Position numbers and translations under genes: made by a program. The notes under the pieces were generated by a model. It had not been told where the DNA came from, did no database searches, and was given only the letters and a program-made list of their open reading frames with translations. From Ulva prolifera (Eukaryota > Chlorophyta > Ulvophyceae > Ulvales > Ulvaceae): a stretch of DNA of 64,000 nucleotides. Below are positions 56,986-64,000 of this stretch, one piece after another; the stretch's first letter is position 1, and each line of letters starts with the position of its first letter. The stretch is from assembly GCA_023078555.1 (NCBI GenBank), contig CM041204.1, positions 1,584,923 through 1,648,922 of the forward strand. Direction: 5' to 3'.

Positions 56986-58807
56986 GGCTGCATCACGCCT
57001 GCCTGTCTTCTTTTTTTTCTTCTTTTTTTCTTTCTACAGCAAGTGTGTGCTCTGCGGTTGAAGGACTGATGCAGCACTTGTGCACAGACGCATGCAAGTC
57101 ATACTTGCCATGGGCATATGAGGTGGCTGTGGCACAAGTATGGCTTGACATGTTCTGGGCACCACAGCATATCAGCATATGATGTCGGAGTGATCTCCCC
57201 AGAGCCCTTTTTTCCTGCTTGGTAGGAGAGCAGAGCATAGGATAGCAGAGGCCATTGTTACGGGCACCACAGCATATGAGTTCTCCCTGGCAGACTGTGG
57301 TGCTGTGGTGCCCATGGTGCCGATTCTAATGATTCCCGAGGTGGTTAGTGTCAGGACCAGGTCTTCAGCATGCACTTTGCTATCATGGACACACGATCTG
57401 AAGCTCGGTAGCATGGACGGACTGACCTTCAGAAGCATGCAGATTGACTACAAAGGAGGTGTGTAGAAGCATTCTAGGTGCAGGTGGAGGCAAGTCGAGC
57501 AAGGCATACGTGCAGATGGCTGTGGGATGTACGGCTGCATTACGGCCGCCAGCACATGCTGAATTATGAAACTGTATGGAACGGTTGGCATTCAGGTCTT
57601 GGGTTGCGTCGCTGGAGGGCATGTTTTTGATCATGACAACCGGAGTCTGTGCAATGAAACAACACCGATCGAGCAGAACGAACTCGAGTCTGAACACCTA
57701 AGAGCAACACAGCGTATATACTGCAGAGAGCCGGCGTGTGGCATCCTGTGCCGCAGATGCAATTACCAAGACGTATCATCAAATCCTGGCGTCAAATGTT
57801 GTCACCAATTTCTTCGTTGGGCCCAGTGGGTGTGTCGCATCGTGGTATCGCATCGGCATCACAGTATCTCGAGATAGGCCGCACCTGTCGTGGTAGGTGG
57901 TACAATGTCGAATCGAACAATATTTCGTGTGGCATAAGCCCAATCGCGACCGAGCCAGTTCTGGCTACATGCAGAGGTCTGGAGTGTTGAGGTACGGGCA
58001 AGCTAGACGTGTCACTTGAATCGAAGCCGGTCTTTGGGATCGAATACCGAACTCAGAATGACAACACGTATACTGCATGTGTCCTGGTAGTACCACGACG
58101 TGCAATATGGGCCGTGAGGCTACAGCCGCAGCACATGACTGTGTGAAGCATAGCGCGGGCCGGAGCTACCACCCGACTGCCTACGAAGATTATCATCGAT
58201 GTGATCACGGATGGGGCGTATCGCTATTGACTACTCTGTCGGTACACGTGGCGGTGGTAGTCAGACCAGAAATCAAAGAGATCCGCATGGCTAGGCGATG
58301 TATATACCGCTGCGACGGAGGGAATGGTCTCACTTGCAATCCTGTACCGTGTCTTTCAGACGGCGAAGGTTACGGGGCGATGCTGAGGCATCATACGGTG
58401 CATGACGTATCGCGAGATCCGCGATGGCCATGCCAACAGATGACGGAGCTTGGCGATGAACGCCGTGCACAGGCGCAGTACGTACGTTAATACACTTTCA
58501 AACTCACATTGGTGCACGTTAGTGCTAGAGCGTTGAGCCGCGTTGCCATGCAGCTGTGCTGCAGAAAGGGAAGCAAGTACTGCAGCAAACTTCGGGATAC
58601 TGTCAATTGCCTGTGTGTTCTCCAGGTCAGCGATGCTCCAGCTGTCCCAGACTCGTATTTATCTGCTTTATTTACAGCTCAAGTGGGGCCAAGACTGCGC
58701 CTGATCAAGTAGATAACTCTGCACAATAGGGCACGCGTGTTTGTGTCGTGCTGCTTGCAACGCAGATACCTCTCCCCATCCACGGGATCTAGCTGCAGAA
58801 GAAGACA
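56986..58807. other. Downstream of the LRR relic and upstream of the secreted-protein gene
   Basis: T-rich tract at 57008-57038. 57.2-57.55 kb repeats the post-LRR segment, and 57.57 kb onward is the right copy of the duplicated upstream block. No gene supported. Confidence 0.5.
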
Positions 58808-59008
58808 ATGATTATCGCCTTCTTAAGCGCCTTGGCTGCGCTGGTGCCCACCTGCAGGGCGGATGCGGGCATGGTCGCCCAGCCTGCTGCCGCTCGTGAA
58901 GGCCCTCCCTCTGTCCTCTCTGCCCAGCTCGCAGTGCTAGGGATCCAACTCCCCTTCTGTGAGGGAACTAATGACGCACTTCCAGTGACGTTTTCACACC
59001 CTCTCGCG
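57570..59008. repeat. Segmental duplication, right copy of the secreted-protein upstream block
   Basis: Counterpart of 53450-55628, without the 750-bp insertion. It continues into the complete gene at 58808. Confidence 0.85.
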
Positions 59009-61241
59009 GATGATCCCTCCACCGAGAGCTTTCTGGTGAAGATCGGCGAAGAAACAGTGGAGCCCGCATGCGCGACGCTCGACCCAGCAAACGAAGACAA
59101 CGAGAGGCAGACGGTGCTGCTGCTGGGCCAATTTCAGCCTGCTAACGCATCCGTGCCGATGGAAGTAGAGATCCGGAGCGTGTCGGTCACGGTGAATGGT
59201 TCCAGAGTGGCTCTGGAGAAAGATCACAAGTGCGTCACGCCAGTCGAGCCTAGACAGCACGCCGATTATGTGGTCTTAGACGTAGTGCAGTCTGTAGTGC
59301 TTGCCATCCTGAAATGCGTCATGTTCGCGCGATTGCGTAATTGTGCACTAAGCTGCTCAGCTCGCAGAGGTTACCAGCTGCATGGTGTCATCCCCTGTGT
59401 CCAGGACTTGCTCACCAGCGCGCCCATGAAGACAAGTATATTAGATGAGTACCCATCAATTAGCAACTCACTCACTGCCTCATCAGTTCCAGTCCTGTGT
59501 CTTTTCCCACTGTTACAAGCCCCATCCTCCTGCAAGCTCCTGCAAGCCTAGGCCACTTGACCCAACCACTACGGCACGTATGGTGCAGCATCACCTCGCC
59601 TTCTCTCCTTCTTTTCTTCCACCATCACGTCCTCCTCACCAGTCGAAGGAGTCCACGAATCCTGCTATGCCATTACATCCACCACACATCCAAACATTCG
59701 TCACACGCCATGGGCGGGAAGGCGGCCCACTGCCAAGCCAGACCACTATCCAGCACCCCGCTCCCCAGCCCGCACGCCCCAGATATACCCCCCTTCACCT
59801 AGCCCACCCAACTTATACCACCCATACGTTGCACGCCGGCCCCAATGATTGGGGCCCAATCGCCGCCCCCCACACCACAATCAACCCCCATGCAGCCCAC
59901 TACCCACCCGCCTGCACTCGGAGTTTTGCCTTGTGCAGTTTCTCTGCGAACCTCGACGCCCCGGCCGCGAGCATCGCCGTCGCGCGGAACCAGACCCTCG
60001 TCGATTCCGCGGTCCTCGACCTCTCCGCCGACGGCAACACCGCCGACGACGACGAGAACGGCTGCGCCGCCAGCTTCCCCGGCGCCACCTACGCCATCCG
60101 CCTCATCTTCTCCTCCGGGGTGCGCGACCGCGATGCCGCCGGTGCCCTCGTGCCCCTCGGCGCCGACCCCAGCGCCGCCCGCGCGAACGAGCTCTTCACG
60201 CTCGATTCCGACGCGGGCGATGAGATCATCGGCCAGGCGGACGCGGACGGGGATAACTACGCGGACGTGTGCGTGCGTGGCGCGGGGGGTGTGCGGGGAG
60301 CCGCGGTGCTGACCGTGACATGCGCGGAGGGCGCCGCGGTGACGGCACCAGACGGAGTTCCCTGCTCCACACCGATTGTGCGTTTCCAGTTGCCTCCCCT
60401 CGCGCTGATGTGCGTATTTATTGGCCTGCATCGCATTGTGCATGTAAAGTAAAGTAAAACTAAATTTACTGAGCCGTATCCTATTGGACATTGACAACTC
60501 CGAATGAACGGGACCACATATGCCGAAGGGGTAAACCACCTGGAAACCCCCCTCAGACGACCGTACGCAACTCACAGGGCCTCCTCCTGTGCTAAGCGAG
60601 GTGGTCACGTGCGGCCGTTTCGATTCCCCAAAGCGCACGCAGAATCGAACCCACGACCTCCTGAAACAGACGGGGTAGCTTTTAATCCGTCCTCAACCCA
60701 TTGGACCCATGGACCCATCATGTGCTGAAGAGTGTAGAGTGCTCTGGGGTGTCATGTGTCTGGACGACATCTCTGCTGTGCAGTGGTCTGTGTGGCTGTG
60801 AAGGTGGTAGTAGCTGCCCCTGCAGCAGTGTTGGGTCATCGGGCCTGCTCATATGTAACAATTCTGAGTTTGGAGGTCTAATTTCTGGGTGGCAGCCCTG
60901 CAAATGCTGCAGAGCGACCCAACGCTGCCCTGCAGCGCGGTATGCGCCGGGGCTACTGGTCTCGCATCCGTGCATGGCTCGGCTGTCGCGCTGTGAATGC
61001 AGACTCTAACCCGCTGGCTGCTGCTGTTCAGGAGGTGCGCTTGGGGGCGCCCGCGGCACCCGGCGGCGCCGAGCCGGCGGCCGTGGAGGTGGCCGCGCCG
61101 GAGGCGGCGCCCGCGCCGGCACCCGTTCAGCCGCCCGCAGACTCCAGCGGCGCCGGCCCCCTCGGCCCCTTCGCCTCGCAGCCCACCCTAGCGACCGTGG
61201 CGGCTGTAGGGGCAGGACTGCTCGCCGACCTGCTCCTGTGA
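58808..61241 (+). CDS. Secreted, probably GPI-anchored surface protein with two extracellular domains
   Basis: Exon 1 starts at 58808 with a clear signal peptide (IIAFLSALAALVPTCRADA) and a first domain (FCEGTNDALPVTFSHPLADD; ESFLVKIGEETVEPACATL; RQTVLLLGQFQPANASVPME) to about 59280. An exon at 59939-60377 gives a second, acidic, Asp/Ala-rich domain (YAIRLIFSSGVRD; IIGQADADGDNYADVCV; DGVPCSTPI). After a 650-bp intron with a SINE, the exon 61032-61241 gives a Pro/Ala stalk (APAPAPVQPPADSSG) and a hydrophobic end (TLATVAAVGAGLLADLLL) right at the stop, as in GPI-anchor signals. The junction between exon 1 and 59939 was not resolved, and extra exons may lie in 59.3-59.9 kb. Its role is unknown; a wall or adhesion protein is an inference. 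Confidence 0.72.
60444..60722 (-). mobile_element. tRNA-derived SINE, most complete copy
   Basis: Read on the - strand, a tRNA-like head (A-box-like TGGGTCCAATGG; B box GGGTTCGATTC at about 60652-60642) is followed by a body shared with the 10.2- and 6.2-kb copies and a TTTACTTTAC tail at 60444. It lies in the last intron of the surface-protein gene, antisense to it. The head does not fold into a clean tRNA, so it is not a functional tRNA gene. Confidence 0.75.
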
Positions 61242-63080
61242 GCCGGGCCTGCTCCAAGTTCCAACTCTGTAGCATCCCCCGCTCTTGCGCGCATCAGTGA
61301 GCATTAGTGTGCCACGTCCATCAAACCGTGAGCAAATTGAGTTGCGGTGAAGCGGAGGCTTCATGTGTGGCTGTGGCATGTGTTGCACTGCTGCCAGTGG
61401 GGACCCTCTTGCACAGCCTCGACCGCATTGGAGTGCCTTCAATCTCTGCTGTGTGTATGGGATTGGATGTTTTCCGCAGCTCTGGGGCGTCGGGGAGGGG
61501 GTGTGAGGCTTGCCGGGGCGTGGCGAGCACTGTGGCACACGGCACAGGCTCGCGGGGCAATGCTCGGGCTAGCCCTGCCATGCAGGCGGATTTGCATGTG
61601 CTTGTGCAGCTGGAGCCGTGCTTTGCACAGCACGCGGCGCAGTCTGTGGCGGCCCCGTGCATGATACATTGCTAAAACGCAACAACTGCCGTCTTTCTTT
61701 CGACTATGGCTCTTGCATGGCCTCTGCTGTTCCAATAATGTGCTACCCTTCATAATCTGCCTTTCGAGAAGATATGAATAGCGAAATAATGCCTCGAGGA
61801 GGTTTGGTGGACACGTGCTTATCATGCATGCCAGTGGCTAGGATATGCCGCATGCCCAGTTGCCATGGACGGCAGATCCTTGCAGTAGCTGCCACGAACC
61901 AAATTTTGCAGTCAAGAACCACGTCAGGTTGCATGCTGTCTATTTGGACGTTGTGTGAGAAGTATTGTAAAACAGGAGATATGATAGGGATACGGTAGCC
62001 ATTGAGCAGCGAGCTGTTTTCCATGTGCTCAGTGAGTGAAGCCAAGTGGCAGTGTGACATGAGTTTCGCCACATATTGATGGCAACACCAAAATAGCACA
62101 ACACAATGTTCATGTCCCGCCCCTGCGGGGCTCGTTCTGCCTCTGGACATTTTATATGGTGATCATTACAAAAACAGAGGCCTGCTTGGTGACCCGTGAC
62201 AGAGTGTGGCATACTTGGCCTCGTGTGCACGTGTCGAGCCTGTGCACCACGCTGCACACAGCACAGAAGTGCCACCAGGGAAACAATGCAGCTGCTTCAA
62301 TTCCGCGGTTGTAGGCTCGGTGGCCCCACTGAGTGCCCTGTTCACATCGATGCAGCCTCGCCTCCGTATCGGCCTGACAGGTCAATAGAACCCCGGATCC
62401 AGGACCTACGCAGCAGCTACGCGCAGGACCGCGTGCAGTGTATCCCAAGCAGTGTACAATTACAGCAACGCACGGGCATATGTAGCATGCATGCGTACAA
62501 CCACAACACTGTAGAGCGGCCTGAGGCTGCCGCTTCTGCCGGTCGCTGCCGCCTCGGCCACATGTGCACCTGAGCTCGCCAGGGCGTTGATCACTGCTCA
62601 GCAGTCCACAGTCTGCATGCGATGGACCACCGCGGCCGTGACAGGCCCAACATACATGCCCTTGGCCACACTGGTCCGAGCAGCACCCGTGTGGACGCCA
62701 TGCATGCATGTTGGCGGCGAGACAGGCACACGGCCGTGTCTGAAACTGAGGCCTTGGGCGAGATGCACCTCGTGTTTCCAGCACAACAAGAATGTGCAGG
62801 CGGTCCTGGTCTCTGCGTCCAGCAGGATGCAGAGCATGGTCTGGCTCACACCATGGGCACAGGATGTAATGACGACGACATGCGCTTCTGGCAGAGGGAC
62901 GGCAGGCGGCCCTGGCAGACAGGGCGAGGAACTGGCAGCACACCCCGACGCGCATCATCTCTGACGCCAAAAGAGCCGAGGTCTCCGCAGCGGTGCCCAG
63001 GCAGGTATTGAACGAAACATGTCGAGGTGGAGAGGCTGTGCTTGAGGCCAGGCGTGTGGCTGCAGCACTACACACATCAT
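61242..63080. other. Gap between surface-protein gene and the last LRR gene
   Basis: Long open frames occur on both strands from 62.1 to 63.0 kb. The - strand stretch near 62.6-62.85 kb (TMLCILLDAETRTACTFLLC) looks most protein-like, but no family, start or splice chain could be given. 61.24-62.1 kb shows nothing. Confidence 0.4.
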
Positions 63081-64000
63081 TCAGAGCTCTACAAGGGGAG
63101 GAAAGCTGCGGTCTGCCGTCTGGTGAGAGATAGAGATTGCAAAGCCCATCTCCCCGGCGATGCAGCGCAATCGCGCCTCCGCAGCATCCCCAACTTCCGC
63201 GTCATCCTCGGCACCACACGCGAGATCTTCTGAATCAGCTCCCCTCCCAAAGTCCTGGTTTAAGAGCAAGGAGAGCTGCTTCAGGGATGGCAGGCCTCCG
63301 ATGGCACGGACGAGATCCTCCGTCTCGCTGCCTTGCCGGGAGGCCACAAACACGGCGAGCCGCTGCAGAGCAGGCCACGGCGACGCAATTTCCACGACGG
63401 CTGCAAGCAGGGCATTGGTCATCGGCGTGTCTTTGACCATGAGTGACGTGAGGAGTGGAAGAGGCGCCAGGCGGCGCATGAAGGCTGGGTTTGAGGCGTC
63501 CGCCATGCTGCAGCAGCCTCGGCACAGATGCAGCTTGCTCAACTGCGTCATCTTCCCAAGGGCCGCAAGGTCGCTGGAAGTTTCAGCAGCCCGGCACTGG
63601 CAGAAGGCGTCTTCCGGAAACAAGTGGTGGAGATCTAATTCCAGGCCGGTGAGGCAGGTCAGCGGAAGCAGATCCGCAAGCCTCGGGCCTGTGCTGTCCA
63701 GTGACAGCGCCAGCTCCTGCAGCTGCAATTGGCATAGCTGTTGAGTAATGTGTGGCCACTGTTGCTTCTTGGTCCTGAAGGTGTCAAAGGCATGGAGCGA
63801 CATGCGCCGCAGCGCTGGCATGGCCGAGGACAGATGTTGGGCAGCAAGCTTGAGGATGCGGGCATCAGGACGGAAGTCAAGCGTGTGCAGCTGCTGCAGA
63901 GCCATTAGCTCGGAGGTCGAGATGTTGGAGCATCATCGCCAGCGCCCAACCAGGCCAAGTACGTGGAAAAGGGTTGGGCATGTGGAGACGCCTCAGCTGC
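63081..64000 (-). CDS. LRR protein of the same family, C-terminal part, runs off the window
   Basis: An open - strand frame from 63905 to a stop at 63081 carries leucine-rich repeats (MALQQLHTLDFRPDAR; LCQLQLQELALSLDST; LTCLTGLELDLHHLF; MTQLSKLHLCRGCC; LPLLTSLMVKDTPMTNALL) and ends with the family's closing pattern (IGGLPSLKQLSLLL, then EARLRCIAGEMGF, like LRVQRIAAEVGL of copy B). Bases 63906-64000 continue the homology in another frame (LRRLHMPNPFPRTW; ALAMMLQHLDLRAN), so an intron, a frameshift or an error lies near 63.91 kb. The N-terminal domain would be beyond the window. Confidence 0.75.

Noticed and set aside
60640-60722. Functional tRNA gene on the - strand
   Set aside because: A and B boxes are recognisable, but acceptor and anticodon stems do not pair properly, and the sequence continues into a repeat body shared with other loci.
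62152-63075. 300-codon Cys/Arg/His-rich protein on the - strand
   Set aside because: The residue mix looks like out-of-frame GC-rich DNA. No domain or splice support, and competing frames exist on both strands.

Overview
The window is nuclear DNA from a eukaryote. Genes are split by GT-AG introns, many only 100-400 bp long, and a tRNA-derived SINE and a CACTA-type DNA transposon are present. Non-coding DNA is rich in TGCATGCA words and in G or GT tracts. A protist, perhaps a green alga, fits the intron style, the GC-rich codon choice and the transposon content, but nothing here fixes the species. All products were recognised by reading translations; no database search was made.

Layout. 0-4.9 kb: mostly unassignable, with a small tandem repeat and weak exon candidates. 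4.9-9.0 kb: a complete five-exon aspartylglucosaminidase (glycosylasparaginase) gene on the + strand. 9.8-11.9 kb: the C-terminal exons of a cellulose-synthase-like GT2 enzyme on the - strand. 12.1-32.2 kb: one very large CACTA transposon, about 20.1 kb as assembled. Its 20-bp ends start with CACTA. It carries two seven-site palindromic tandem arrays in opposite orientation, a Tnp2 transposase, a Ulp1/C48-type cysteine protease, and three further multi-exon genes without known function. A 1.8-kb stretch of the transposase gene is repeated on both sides of a single N, which looks like an unmerged contig overlap.

32.2-64 kb: host DNA with an expanding gene family whose proteins have a SKP1/BTB-like N-terminus followed by leucine-rich repeats. 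Four members (one frameshifted, one pseudogene with an in-frame 19-bp minisatellite, one intact, one running off the window end) plus a 3' relic are present. Between them lie a hairpin-forming repeat, two secreted-protein paralogues with a shared extracellular domain, a MATH-domain gene and a gene for a long Ala/Gln-rich repeat protein. The 43.8-59 kb part was built by tandem segmental duplication. One duplicate pair exposes a 750-bp insertion with short inverted ends and a CATG target duplication.

How the parts relate: the transposon's terminal half-site recurs in mirrored pairs in the two internal arrays, which are likely transposase binding platforms. Host genes on either side of the element are both incomplete and no target duplication is seen, so the two flanks may not be a natural neighbour pair.
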